In this document: in pieces, positions 17,541-27,092 of the stretch
How positions within the stretch are numbered: position 1 is the first letter of the stretch
Layout: every line of letters starts with the position of its first letter
Assembly: GCA_002104535.1 (NCBI GenBank)
Contig: NBOG01000003.1
Span: 1 to 64,000, forward strand
Length of the DNA: 64,000 nucleotides
Reading direction: 5' to 3'
From: Cognaticolwellia sediminilitoris
GTDB lineage: Bacteria > Pseudomonadota > Gammaproteobacteria > Enterobacterales > Alteromonadaceae
Notes under the pieces: model-generated
Told to the model about the DNA's origin: nothing
Database searches by the model: none
What the model saw: the letters and a program-made list of their open reading frames with translations, nothing else
Position numbers and translations under genes: made by a program

Positions 17541-17976
17541 CTTTAAATACTGACTATTGTTTGTTCCGTATTTTCAGTGTTTCAGTGTGTATCTCTCTAG
17601 TTTTGCCATTACTCATTTTTAGAAATCTAAATTGAATTAAACGTCACTATAAACCAAATAAGCAACTGTATAAGGTTAGATTTAGCTTTAGCTTCAGCAA
17701 CTTTAGTCATTAAGTTGGGATAATATTAATTTAATTTACTTTTTAAGAAAGCGAGCTGTAAATTTTGATTTAAAAGGATATGTTTTTTGCAGGCTAAGTT
17801 GAGGTTATTTGATATTTTGGTGCCTTTAGTCATTGAATTTTCATTTTAAAGTCTTAAATGTGTAAACACACTCCAGGACGGAACATACATCAAAGAAATG
17901 CCAATCGTTGAAACCGATTGGCTTTTAATATTAAAGTGTTTGGAAACGACTTAAGTAATTTTCACATTGTTAATGC
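17541..17976. other. Intergenic region between convergent genes
   Basis: AT-rich, without a supported gene or tRNA. The only clear structure is the intrinsic terminator at 17900-17926. Confidence 0.7.
17900..17926 (+). terminator. Intrinsic terminator between convergent genes
   Basis: GCCAATCG (17900-17907) and CGATTGGC (17915-17922) form an 8-bp stem with a 7-nt loop, followed by TTTT. It lies 360 bp after the TPR gene and 50 bp beyond the 3' end of the prsT-like gene, so it may serve either or both. Confidence 0.75.
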
Positions 17977-20814
17977 TCACCATGTCGTAAGAAGGGCTTT
18001 CGCTTCAGATTTCTCATCAAAATCTTGTTTACTTGCTACTGCTTCAGTTAAATAGTTTTTAGCTTCAACTAATCTACCTAACTTATGTAATGTTATCGCT
18101 AAATGGTACTTAATGGCTGCATTGTCATAATCTTTAGTTAGAGCATATCTAAATAGCGCTAAAGCTTCTAAATGATTCCCTAAGCGACTTTCTATCCAGG
18201 CATAGGTGTCTATAATTGCGACGTTTTCTTTTAAGTATGTATACGCTTGTAAGGCATATTCACGAGCTTGCTCTTTTTCTCCAAGTGAAAAGTAAATATT
18301 TGCTGCATTATTTAGTAATATCGGTAATTGACCATGTTTAGTTAATAACTGCTCATATTTTTCAGCCGCTTGCTGTAATTGCCCTATGGCACTAAAACTA
18401 TCCGCTAACGAAATTTCTACGGCAAGATCATCAGGATATTTTTCTAGCCACTTATTTAAGTGAGGTATCGCTTTATCTAGTTGATGTACTTTTTTAAAGC
18501 TACGGTAAACGCCTAATATAGCTTGTTTCTGGTCAGAAAAAGTTAGTGCAGATAAGTAATGGTCTTTTGCTTTCAATGTGTCATTTAAGGCGTCATAAAG
18601 ATCACCTAAAAGCACCTGTTCTAAGCTTTTACTGTTAGTTATTCTTGCAATACTTTCTATTAATGTTAAAGCGAAACTCTCGTTTTTCTCACTTATAATA
18701 AGGTTTACTAAACCAATATGTGCTGAAAGTGAGTCTTGATTGTCAACGAGGGCTTTTTTATAAGATTGAATTGCTCCCGACTTATCACCGGCAACTATCT
18801 GCGCTTTAGCGAGAACATTGTAGGCTGATGACTTATCAAAAGATTTTTTAACGAACTCTCTCAATGCTAATATCGCCTGCTCGTGTTGGTTTTTTTGTTG
18901 ATACAGCGAAGCGATTAAGCGTAATGCTTCAGGTGTGGCTTCACTTTGCCCTAAATAAAAATCAATTAATTCAATAGCTTTTTGTAATTCATTGGTCATA
19001 GACAAAATCTTTACGTATTTAGTTAACACGTAATAATCTTTCGGGGCTTGTGCATATGACTTTTCGATCCAATTTAAAGCGTCACCTAAGTTATTCTCAA
19101 ATAAATAGGTATCCGATATTTCTGCCATAATAATTGGGTTTTGTGGGAAGTTAATTAATTGTTGTTCGAGAAATTCTCTAGCACTTTTAGTTTTATTTTC
19201 AATAATATCAATTCTAGCCAAATGCACTATGGCAGCTATATTTGCACTATTAAGCACCAAAGCTTTTTTAAACGATGCTCTAGCAGCTGCGATATTGCTG
19301 TTCCAACCGTGCAATGACCCCAACCTTTGCTGAAAATAACTTTCAGTTGGAAATTGCTCAGTAAGTTGTTCGGCAACTGCGATTGCTTTATCAAATGACT
19401 GACTTTTTTCATATGAATCAATTAATAACAATTTAACTTGGGTATTATCTATTTTATTGTCTTTAATACTTAACAGAGCATCAATGGCAGATTGGTATTC
19501 GCCCGAGAGCATTTTACTGCGAGCGAGGTTACTAATACCGACGCTTGAAGTAGGGTACATATCGAGTACTTGAGTGAAGTAACTTTCTGCTCTGTCAGGA
19601 TCTTTAAGCTGTAAGTACGTCATGCCTAATAAAGTAAGAATGTCAGCATTGTTTGGTAGCGCTAAATTAGCTTTATTAAGTAAATTTTTTGCTGTTACTG
19701 CATCGCCTTGTTTTAAGTGAATTTGAGCTATCATACGAACTGAGTCGAGGTGAAACTCAACATAGTTTAAATATTTCTCTAAATATCTTAGTGAATCATC
19801 AAAGTTACCAAATTGAAAGTTAGTGAGTCCCGCTAAATAATAATAATCAGGGGTAGTTCTCATTACTTCATCAGGTACGGCTGATAAAGTGGCGATAACT
19901 TCAATGAGTTTATTTTTTCCTGAAGCATCTTCTTCATTATTTAAACTGGCATTAATTAATGCTTTTAAATAACCTGCACGCGGTTCATTCGGTATTTCAC
20001 TAAGAATGAAATCAACGTGAGGCTCAGCTAGGGCATGCTCTTGTAAGGCTATATGTAACATTGCTTTAGTTAAACGAGCAGCCATATGACTATCATCAAT
20101 TGCTAGTGCATTATCAATGGCAACTATTGCTGCTTTTGTGTCACCCAATTGGGATAATATGTTGGCTTTAAAAATCCAACCATTGATAAAGGGCTTCACA
20201 CTCGCTACTGATTGCTCTACATATTTTAAAGCTTTATGTGGTTTAAGGGTTAAAAAGGCAATTTGTGCTCGACCAAGTAGTGCTAACTGGTTTTGCGGGG
20301 ATATTACTAAAGCTTCTTCGAAGCTAGCATCGGCTGAACGATAGAGCTTTTGACCTATTTGCGCTTGCCCCTTATAAATAAGTAACTCAGTTTCAATTTT
20401 ATTACCGCGTGTACCTGCTTTTGTTACTCGCATCGCATCATCATACTTGTGCTGAAGAATGTAGGCTTGTGCATAAAGCGTCACTAAGCGATTTTTATCT
20501 GCTTTTTCTGCTCTCGCTTTATCTAACTCTATTTCAGCTAACGCACCATTACCTTGTGCTAATAATGCTTGCGCTAGTAGGATGCGAGATGGTAAGTGAT
20601 TTTTCTCTAGTTGTAGGGCATTTTTCAGATAAATAATAGATTCTTCAATAGCCTCATTTTGATAAGCGATTAGTGCTTTTTCATAAAGTTTATTGATATT
20701 CTCTTGAGCAAAGCTAATCCCGCTGCTAAAAATGAATACTATAAATATAAGTTTTCGAAGAATAGTTATAACGTAGGTGAATTTTAAAATTTTCAGTTGA
20801 CCTGATTTTGTCAT
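17977..20814 (-). CDS. prsT: PEP-CTERM-system TPR-repeat protein PrsT-like
   Basis: A 945-residue protein built almost entirely of TPR repeats (for example LLALGRAQIAFLTLKPHKALKYVEQS-type units every 34 residues) after an N-terminal hydrophobic export segment (ILRKLIFIVFIFSSGISFAQ). Length, repeat pattern and context match PrsT, a TPR protein found beside exosortase/PEP-CTERM loci. The usual lipobox Cys is not evident, so it may be periplasmic rather than lipid-anchored. ATG at 20814 is chosen because AAGGAC lies 5 bp upstream; the frame extends 19 codons further without support. It is divergent from a PEP-CTERM protein gene at 21261. No exosortase is in the window. Confidence 0.85.
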   Translation of the reverse strand: MTKSGQLKILKFTYVITILRKLIFIVFIFSSGISFAQENINKLYEKALIAYQNEAIEESIIYLKNALQLEKNHLPSRILLAQALLAQGNGALAEIELDKARAEKADKNRLVTLYAQAYILQHKYDDAMRVTKAGTRGNKIETELLIYKGQAQIGQKLYRSADASFEEALVISPQNQLALLGRAQIAFLTLKPHKALKYVEQSVASVKPFINGWIFKANILSQLGDTKAAIVAIDNALAIDDSHMAARLTKAMLHIALQEHALAEPHVDFILSEIPNEPRAGYLKALINASLNNEEDASGKNKLIEVIATLSAVPDEVMRTTPDYYYLAGLTNFQFGNFDDSLRYLEKYLNYVEFHLDSVRMIAQIHLKQGDAVTAKNLLNKANLALPNNADILTLLGMTYLQLKDPDRAESYFTQVLDMYPTSSVGISNLARSKMLSGEYQSAIDALLSIKDNKIDNTQVKLLLIDSYEKSQSFDKAIAVAEQLTEQFPTESYFQQRLGSLHGWNSNIAAARASFKKALVLNSANIAAIVHLARIDIIENKTKSAREFLEQQLINFPQNPIIMAEISDTYLFENNLGDALNWIEKSYAQAPKDYYVLTKYVKILSMTNELQKAIELIDFYLGQSEATPEALRLIASLYQQKNQHEQAILALREFVKKSFDKSSAYNVLAKAQIVAGDKSGAIQSYKKALVDNQDSLSAHIGLVNLIISEKNESFALTLIESIARITNSKSLEQVLLGDLYDALNDTLKAKDHYLSALTFSDQKQAILGVYRSFKKVHQLDKAIPHLNKWLEKYPDDLAVEISLADSFSAIGQLQQAAEKYEQLLTKHGQLPILLNNAANIYFSLGEKEQAREYALQAYTYLKENVAIIDTYAWIESRLGNHLEALALFRYALTKDYDNAAIKYHLAITLHKLGRLVEAKNYLTEAVASKQDFDEKSEAKALLTTW

Positions 20815-21260
20815 AATGTGTCCTTTGCAATAATATTGCGAGTATTGCAATAGTTTGTTTCTTAATTGCATTTATGTTAATTACTTTTAACTACCTATGC
20901 TAGTTAAATTAATGTTAATATTCTTTAATGTAACTTAAAAAGTTAGGGCGGCTTTCAAATTAAGCTAACTTTTTTTTGTGTTAAGTTTTTAGTCTTAATT
21001 ACTTGAAATTGTTAAATTATTATATAAATAACATTAATTAAGCTGGTCAATCTGTGTCAGTTATTTTTACACTTAAGTATTTAAAGTGATTTTTGTTTTT
21101 TTTGTATTGTTTATCTATGTGAATACTAAGGATTTATTTTTATTTTTTGTTTTTGGTCTGTTTTTTGCTTGTAAGTGTTTAATAAGCTATTTATATGAAT
21201 ACTGAATTACTGATTCGGTATTTGAAAATTATTTGAAGTTAGTATTAAAGTTGGAATTAT
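20815..21260. other. Divergent control region between prsT-like gene and PEP-CTERM gene
   Basis: A 446-bp very AT-rich region with no ORF. It carries the sigma-54-type element at 21154-21169 and repeated TTGCAATA-like motifs close to the prsT-like start (20825-20850). Confidence 0.7.
21154..21169 (+). promoter_or_regulatory. Candidate sigma-54 (-24/-12) promoter
   Basis: TGGTCTG at 21154-21160 and TTGCT at 21165-21169 place the invariant GG and GC exactly 10 bp apart, matching the TGGCACG-N4-TTGCW consensus at 13 or more of the scored bases apart from three in the -24 box. It is about 90 bp upstream of the PEP-CTERM protein start. Sigma-54 control of PEP-CTERM cargo with PrsK/PrsR is known in the exosortase literature. 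Confidence 0.6.
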
Positions 21261-22100
21261 ATGAAGTCGATTATAAAAGTAAGTTTAAAAGCATTGGGTT
21301 TTGTTGCGTTAATGGTTATTTCTAGCGCAAATGCTACAGATATAAGCTTAGATGGAACTAAGGTTTGGGTTGACGACCGTTTTGATGCAGGTGAAGGAGG
21401 TTGGAATTATAATATCGATGGTATGACTGTTTCATGGGAAGCTGACAATACCATTTCAGTAAATGTCTTTACTAACTTTGCTAAGCAAAGGACCACAGAT
21501 AATGGTTATTCATATAACGCGAATAATATTTATTCTGATTCAGCTGGCAATAGTAATAAAATTATATTTGGTGATTTATTAATTGGCGCAAACAGTACAG
21601 GCAATTCTGGTTATAATTATGCATATTCCTTAGGTTCACTTTCAGGTTCTGGTGACCGTTATAGCCACAAGAATAAAAATAGTGAAAGTGGTGGGTTATT
21701 TGCAATTTCGGGAACTCAAAGTGCGGGCCAATTTCATGGTTATAAAGACACTAATGGAGATACTTTTGATAAAGGTGCCGTCTTTGGTAATACAGTAAAT
21801 GATGAATTAGAAAATTCTTCAAATTATTGGTCTACTAGCAACTGGACAAGTAGCAATGGAAGAACTTACGGAAAACTTAGTTTTAGTTTTAATGTTGCGG
21901 GTATAGAATTGTTTCAAAAAGCTGATTCACTTTCACTAAGCTGGGCAATGTCGTGTTTCAATGATAATGTATCGCGTACATTTACGGTGAACAGGCCTAA
22001 TACAGCAGTACCTGAACCAGGTACAATGGTACTTATGTTGTTAGCACTGGCCGGTTTAGTTTATCGCCAAAAGAAAATAAGTAACAATTTTTCAGCGTAA
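21261..22100 (+). CDS. PEP-CTERM sorting-domain protein
   Basis: A 279-residue secreted protein. A signal peptide (MKSIIKVSLKALGFVALMVISSANA) leads to a Gly/Ser/Asn/Tyr-rich beta-type body. The C-terminus is a textbook PEP-CTERM signal: VPEPGT at about 251-256, a hydrophobic helix (MVLMLLALAGLVY) and a basic tail (RQKK). Such proteins are recognised and cleaved by exosortase at the inner membrane and are often exported with exopolysaccharide. The body has no recognisable enzymatic motif. The putative sigma-54 promoter and divergent prsT-like gene support membership in an exosortase regulon elsewhere in the genome. Confidence 0.92.
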   Translation: MKSIIKVSLKALGFVALMVISSANATDISLDGTKVWVDDRFDAGEGGWNYNIDGMTVSWEADNTISVNVFTNFAKQRTTDNGYSYNANNIYSDSAGNSNKIIFGDLLIGANSTGNSGYNYAYSLGSLSGSGDRYSHKNKNSESGGLFAISGTQSAGQFHGYKDTNGDTFDKGAVFGNTVNDELENSSNYWSTSNWTSSNGRTYGKLSFSFNVAGIELFQKADSLSLSWAMSCFNDNVSRTFTVNRPNTAVPEPGTMVLMLLALAGLVYRQKKISNNFSA

Positions 22101-22145
22101 GCTTTAATTATAGTCTCTAATTAGGCGCTGTTCTAATGCATTTAT

Positions 22146-22172
22146 AAGCCAAGTGAAAAACTTGGCTTTTTT
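22146..22172 (+). terminator. Intrinsic terminator of the PEP-CTERM gene
   Basis: AAGCCAAGT (22146-22154) pairs with ACTTGGCTT (22160-22168) around GAAAA, followed by a T-run. Confidence 0.9.
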
Positions 22173-22397
22173 GTGCCTGCCAGTTTGTATGTCATTTCGA
22201 ACCAGACAGAGTACTTGAGCTTTATTTATTTCAATTGCAGATACTATTGCCAGGTGTTGAATACTTGATAGTGAGTAATTTCTTATTTTTTTACATAATA
22301 TCAATAGATTTACAGCAGATTACCCATTAAGCTAATGTTATACTTTTGTAATAAAACGATATATTACTTTTAAATATTTACAATTTGGAGAGTTTTT

Positions 22398-22628
22398 ATG
22401 GCACAGCAAGGTTCTGGTGGTAATGTAATAGCGGCAATATGTAGTTTTTTTATTCCTGGTTTAGGCCAGTTAGTTCAAGGACGTATTCTTCCTGCCATTT
22501 TGTTTTTCGTGTTTGCTAGTATTTTCTGGGGTCTGTCTTGGTTAATTTTCCCAATCGCCTTTGCGGCTGTTACGCACTTATGGGCGATAATAGACGCAGC
22601 AAGGTTTACCAGTGGTAATAGCGAATGA
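22398..22628 (+). CDS. Small membrane protein
   Basis: A 76-residue protein with two strongly hydrophobic segments (about 11-25 and 30-65). The sequence FFIPGLGQLVQGR resembles the glycine-rich hairpin of TM2-like and related small membrane families. GGAGAG precedes ATG 22398. Its stop overlaps the start of the next gene by 4 bp (ATGA), so the two are translationally coupled. Function is unknown. Confidence 0.8.
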   Translation: MAQQGSGGNVIAAICSFFIPGLGQLVQGRILPAILFFVFASIFWGLSWLIFPIAFAAVTHLWAIIDAARFTSGNSE

Positions 22629-23296
22629 GTAGCTTTAAAGCTAAAATCAATGACTTTAATAAGTCATATCTAGCTATATTTTCCCTGGTGTTACTTGTTG
22701 GTTGTCAGTCGGCTTACTATTCAGCGATGGAAAAAGTAGGAGTACATAAACGTGACATTATGCTTGATCGCGTTGAAAGCGCTCAAACAGCACAAGAAGA
22801 AGCTCAACAACAATTTAAATCTGCATTAGATCAGTTAGCGCAACTTATTGATTATGATGGTGGGGATTTAATGGCGCAATACGAATTGGTCAATGATCAA
22901 TACGAAGCCAGCAAAGCTTCTGCCGAAGAGGTTACTGCTAGAGTTGCAGCCATCGAAAATGTTGCTGATGCTTTATTTGATGAATGGAATGAAGAAATTC
23001 AACAATATTCAAGTAATAAATTAAAGCAACAAAGTCAGCAGAAACTTAGAACCACTCAACGAAATTATCAAAGTTTGATTAAGTCTATGCACCGCGCTAA
23101 AGACAGAATGGCGCCTGTGTTATCTGCACTTAAAGATAACAGTTTATACCTTAAACATAATTTGAATGCACAAGCGATTGGTGCATTACAAGGCGAGTAT
23201 AAGACCATTAAGCGAGATGTTGAATCTTTAGTGGCTGAAATGAGTAAAGCAATAGCACAATCACAAAAGTTTATTGACTTATTACAACCTGAGTAA
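22625..23296 (+). CDS. DUF2959-family lipoprotein
   Basis: A 223-residue protein with a hydrophobic leader ending in lipobox LLVGC (Cys about 27), then a long helical, probably coiled-coil body rich in Gln, Glu, Ala and Lys. The pattern YYSAMEKVGVHKRDIMLDRVESA is characteristic of DUF2959. Role unknown; the lipobox predicts anchoring in the outer or inner membrane facing the periplasm. It overlaps the preceding small membrane protein by 4 bp, suggesting the two work together. Confidence 0.88.
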   Translation: MSSFKAKINDFNKSYLAIFSLVLLVGCQSAYYSAMEKVGVHKRDIMLDRVESAQTAQEEAQQQFKSALDQLAQLIDYDGGDLMAQYELVNDQYEASKASAEEVTARVAAIENVADALFDEWNEEIQQYSSNKLKQQSQQKLRTTQRNYQSLIKSMHRAKDRMAPVLSALKDNSLYLKHNLNAQAIGALQGEYKTIKRDVESLVAEMSKAIAQSQKFIDLLQPE

Positions 23297-23310
23297 TGTA
23301 AACATTTTTA

Positions 23311-23348
23311 AAAACGGACTATTGTAACTTTATTGCAATAGTCCGTTT
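23311..23348 (+). terminator. Intrinsic terminator after the DUF2959 gene
   Basis: AAACGGACTATTG (23311-23323) and CAATAGTCCGTTT (23335-23347) make a perfect 13-bp stem with an 11-nt loop; the 3' arm ends in T residues. Confidence 0.85.
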
Positions 23349-23430
23349 TGTATTTTACCACCATTAAAAGTATTGCATCATAGAGCATAACTGCTTTGAG
23401 TCTGCTTACTTCAATGTATAGGAAGCTACT

Positions 23431-26043
23431 ATGGGCCGTTATCTGAAACGCCTAATACAAATTATTGTTATCACCTTTATCACTTTATACTGCGTTATCT
23501 GGGCGTTCTCACCGTTAATTGTTCGTCACGCGATTAATAATTATGGCTTACCCGCGCCGCTGTTTCTAACTTCAGACTCTAGTATTCGTTATAACCCATT
23601 TACCGCTCATTTAACCATCAACGATCTCGCTGTAAAGTTAAACGAGACTAGCACAACACTTAAAGTAAAAAGCCTTAACGCGGAACTAGATTTACATCAA
23701 ATGCTATTTGATAAAATTTATGTAGCAGAATTTAATGTCAGCGGTATCTTCATTCCTATTATCGTCAATGAATCATCACTTAATATTGCCGGCATAGAAT
23801 TACGTGATGACAAGAAAGTTGAAGTAGAAGCGGTTTCAGAAGAAAACGTCACTCAGTCTAGTTTCCCTTATCAAGTGGTTATTCCTGAGCTTACTTTAAC
23901 GGACGCTACCGTTGAGGTAATGCATTTTTCACAAAAACATACCATCGAGCTAGCTACATTTTCTTTACAAAATATTTTGCTTTCACAAAACGAGCAAGTT
24001 ATTAAACTCAATTTAATCAGTCAATTAAATGGAGCTCCAATCGAAGTTGCTCTAGATGGCAGTTTACTAAAAAAACAAGGTGAAATTAGTGTTGAGCTTA
24101 ATGCAAAGAATATAGATCTTAGTAATGCGAAGGAATTTTTACCGCCGTCGATAATTAGCTTAGACGGTAAAGTTAGTTACACAAGCAAGCTTAAGCTTGT
24201 TATTAAAGAAACAGAAACAGTAATAGATATTAATGAATTAATGCTGGAAGTTAATGATTTAGTTGGTTCGCAAGATAATTTAGCCGTTTCAGTTAAACAT
24301 CAAAAGATACAACTTCAACCTTTCAGTAAAAGGGAAGCGTCTAGCACAACTTCACAAACTAGTGATGTGTCTAACCATGATGTAAAAATGAATGTGGTGA
24401 TTAATAATAACCTCACTTCGGTCGATATTAGTAACTTAATGTTAAACATAGACCAGCTTCATGTTGAGCAAAATAATACTGCACTCGATATTAAACGCCA
24501 TCAAATGCAAGCAAATAATATCAACATTTTATTACCGGTAAATGCCCCTGTAAGTGTTGATGCTAAGTTAAATGTTAATCTTGATAGTGTTAGTGCCATT
24601 TCCACTGAAAATAAAGCCATTTTAGCTGAGATAGCTAACGTTTTAGTTAATAATGTAGATCTAAAATTACAGCAAAATATCGCTAAAGTTAATGTCGAAA
24701 ATGTCCTCGTTAGCCACAGTCAATTTTCTAAAAATGTAGAATTAAACATGCCTGCTTTAGCGGCATTCAAAGCTTTCTCCGTAAATAACATCGCGTATTC
24801 GCCAGAGTTAATCGCAATTGATAACGTAACCTTATCAGGGTTTGTTGCTAATGCTTTACTAAACAAAGACAAGCAATTATCTACGCTTGTTACATTAACG
24901 CCAAACAAAGGTTCACAAAGCAAAGATCTCGAAACAGCCATCAAACCTATTGACAATACACCGGCTACAACGGAAGTATTAGTTGCAAAAGAGGGCGAGG
25001 GCGAGGGCGTTAAGCAAATATTTAGATTAGGCAAATTTACTTTAATAGATGATGCGCAAGTAGATTTTAAAGACAGTAGTGTTACACCGCATTATGAGCG
25101 CAATGTTAATATCACACATCTTGTTTTATCGAATATTGATACAGGTAAACCAGGGCAAGAAGTTACTCTTGAAATGCAAGGTAAAACAGACAAGTACGCA
25201 AGTTTAGATATTAAAGGACGTGGTTTACCGTTTGCAGAACAACAGAAATTTAGCTTAAACGCAGAGGTGAAAGAACTCAGCTTGCCGGGTATTTCCAGTT
25301 ATATTAAAAAAGCATTAAAATATGAAATTGAAAGTGGTCAACTCGATTTAACTATTGATGCAGGTTTAACGGGAAATAAAATTAATGGCGACGTTGATTT
25401 ATTACTTCGAGGTGTTGAGTTTACCGCAGCCGATGATAATGAAAGGGGCTTAATAAAAGATCAATTCAGCGTGCCGTTTAATGTTGCTCTAGGCATGTTA
25501 AAAGACTCTGATGGTAATGTGGAACTATCGTTACCATTAAAAGGTGATACAAGTTCGCCTTCGTTTGGCTTATCGGGCTTATTAACGTTATTGGTTAAGC
25601 AAGCCACTATGTCAGCAGCTAAAGATTACTTAATTACGACGTTTGTGCCTTATGCAAGTGTAATGAAAGTAGCAATGGCAGCAGGTGAGTTTGCGCTTAA
25701 ATTACGTATTAACGATTTAGTTTATCCGGCAACTGCAATTGAATTAAACCCTGAACAACTTGAATTTAGTCGTCAAATGTCAGTGATGCTCGCGGATAGA
25801 GGCAATATAAATGTTAAACTTTGTCCTGTTGCCACAGCTAGTGATATTGAATTAGAAGATGCTTCACAGGCTCATCAGCCAGATAACATTGCCCGCTTAA
25901 GGCTAATATCACAACAGCGTGTTGAACTCTTTAAAGCACATTTGGTTGAACAACTAAAAGTACCTTCTGCAAGATTATTATTTTGTACGCCTCAAATAGA
26001 TACATCGAAAGGGGCTAAACCAAGAATAAAGTTTGTTATTTAG
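23431..26043 (+). CDS. DUF748 / AsmA-like envelope protein
   Basis: An 870-residue protein with one N-terminal transmembrane helix (about 8-28) and a long beta-rich periplasmic body. The repeated IxLNxxxxxLxxIxxNxLxL pattern, the FxLxxFTLIDDAQVDFKDSS segment and the late GDVDLLLRGVEF region are typical of DUF748, in the AsmA/TamB-related group implicated in lipid or envelope homeostasis. The segment EGEGEGVKQIF around 520 is a low-complexity linker. It has its own upstream terminator and a strong hairpin downstream, so it is likely transcribed alone. Confidence 0.85.
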   Translation: MGRYLKRLIQIIVITFITLYCVIWAFSPLIVRHAINNYGLPAPLFLTSDSSIRYNPFTAHLTINDLAVKLNETSTTLKVKSLNAELDLHQMLFDKIYVAEFNVSGIFIPIIVNESSLNIAGIELRDDKKVEVEAVSEENVTQSSFPYQVVIPELTLTDATVEVMHFSQKHTIELATFSLQNILLSQNEQVIKLNLISQLNGAPIEVALDGSLLKKQGEISVELNAKNIDLSNAKEFLPPSIISLDGKVSYTSKLKLVIKETETVIDINELMLEVNDLVGSQDNLAVSVKHQKIQLQPFSKREASSTTSQTSDVSNHDVKMNVVINNNLTSVDISNLMLNIDQLHVEQNNTALDIKRHQMQANNINILLPVNAPVSVDAKLNVNLDSVSAISTENKAILAEIANVLVNNVDLKLQQNIAKVNVENVLVSHSQFSKNVELNMPALAAFKAFSVNNIAYSPELIAIDNVTLSGFVANALLNKDKQLSTLVTLTPNKGSQSKDLETAIKPIDNTPATTEVLVAKEGEGEGVKQIFRLGKFTLIDDAQVDFKDSSVTPHYERNVNITHLVLSNIDTGKPGQEVTLEMQGKTDKYASLDIKGRGLPFAEQQKFSLNAEVKELSLPGISSYIKKALKYEIESGQLDLTIDAGLTGNKINGDVDLLLRGVEFTAADDNERGLIKDQFSVPFNVALGMLKDSDGNVELSLPLKGDTSSPSFGLSGLLTLLVKQATMSAAKDYLITTFVPYASVMKVAMAAGEFALKLRINDLVYPATAIELNPEQLEFSRQMSVMLADRGNINVKLCPVATASDIELEDASQAHQPDNIARLRLISQQRVELFKAHLVEQLKVPSARLLFCTPQIDTSKGAKPRIKFVI

Positions 26044-26063
26044 TCTCGTTAATTATAGTTTTT

Positions 26064-26100
26064 AATAATGAAGGTCGAAATGTATTCGACCTTCATTATT
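26064..26100. terminator. Strong bidirectional-looking hairpin after the DUF748 gene
   Basis: A perfect 16-bp inverted repeat (26064-26079 and 26085-26100, core GAAGGTCGAA) with a 5-nt loop, 20 bp after the stop. It is flanked by A/T-rich sequence rather than a clean T-run. Confidence 0.65.
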
Positions 26101-26276
26101 ACTAAAACAGCTAAGCTTCTTAGCTTAAACAAAGTCATCTCTTAGCATCATCTCAAGCGCTGTCTTAATTACTTTTACAATACCTTCGATATTTTGACTG
26201 TAGCTACCTCATAACACTCGCTTTTTAGTAATTTAACTTATAAGGTAAAGAAAATATTGATTCCTACTGGTGCCGA

Positions 26277-27092
26277 TTGAATATCAACTTATCAAGATTA
26301 AATAATATTGTCGTTTTTGAAATGATCAGATTGTTTAATACCAAACGTGGGCTTTTGGCTCTATTAGCTTTCGCAACTATTTGGTTTATTATCCTGTATT
26401 ACTTTGTCAGCGCCGCGTCTGATATTATCGCTTCACCGACATTTGAAGGTATGGCATCGCAAGTTTTTGGCGCTTTAGGTGTTTTTGCTCTGTTAAATTG
26501 GGATGTTGCTGAGTTTTCCATTTATTGGTTAGTCGCGGTCTATTTCTTTCCAATGTTTGCTATTTTAATCTGTAGTGATCAATTGTGCTCAGATAAACAG
26601 CGCGGTACGTTGAGATTTATAACCCTAAGGGCAACCAGGTTAGAACTCATTCTTGGTAGGTATTTAGGGCAAGTACTTATCATTTCAATTTTAATTTTAA
26701 TGACGATACTCGCCACGAGTTTTTTAGCGAGCGTGCGAAACATTGACCTGTTTTATAGCAGTTTAACGCTTGGTTTCAGAGTTTGGTTGGAGTTATTGGT
26801 AGTCGTTCTTCCTTTTATTGCTTTAATGTCGATGCTTAATGCTTTTGTGAGTTCTGCTAAGTTTGCTATCGTAATCGTCACACTTTTCTTTGGCTTAGGG
26901 CCATTAATACTCGCGTTAATAAAGTATCAATTTGGCCAAGAATTTTACTTAAACTTACTTTTCCCTGGTGAACAAATTGGTGAAATTTTTGCCCAAGCTA
27001 GTTCACAAACTAATCATTATCTTTTGCCTTTAGTACAGACATTACTACTATTGGTGTTTAGTTACTTTGCGATGAAAAGGGAGCCGATATGA
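26277..27092 (+). CDS. ABC-2-type transporter permease
   Basis: A 271-residue protein with six predicted membrane helices: about 26-50, 82-102, 132-152, 165-190, 195-220 and 250-268. A cytoplasmic loop CSDKQRGTLRFITLRATRLELILGR is typical of ABC-2/NosY-like permeases. The TTG start at 26277 is taken for lack of a better one; the ribosome site is weak, and an ATG 15 codons later is possible. Its stop overlaps the start of the ATPase gene by 4 bp, so the two form a coupled export system. Substrate unknown. Confidence 0.85.
   Translation: MNINLSRLNNIVVFEMIRLFNTKRGLLALLAFATIWFIILYYFVSAASDIIASPTFEGMASQVFGALGVFALLNWDVAEFSIYWLVAVYFFPMFAILICSDQLCSDKQRGTLRFITLRATRLELILGRYLGQVLIISILILMTILATSFLASVRNIDLFYSSLTLGFRVWLELLVVVLPFIALMSMLNAFVSSAKFAIVIVTLFFGLGPLILALIKYQFGQEFYLNLLFPGEQIGEIFAQASSQTNHYLLPLVQTLLLLVFSYFAMKREPI

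Noticed and set aside
22104-22304. A 66-codon minus-strand frame after the PEP-CTERM gene
   Set aside because: It overlaps the intrinsic terminator, lacks a convincing ribosome site and has no recognisable motif.
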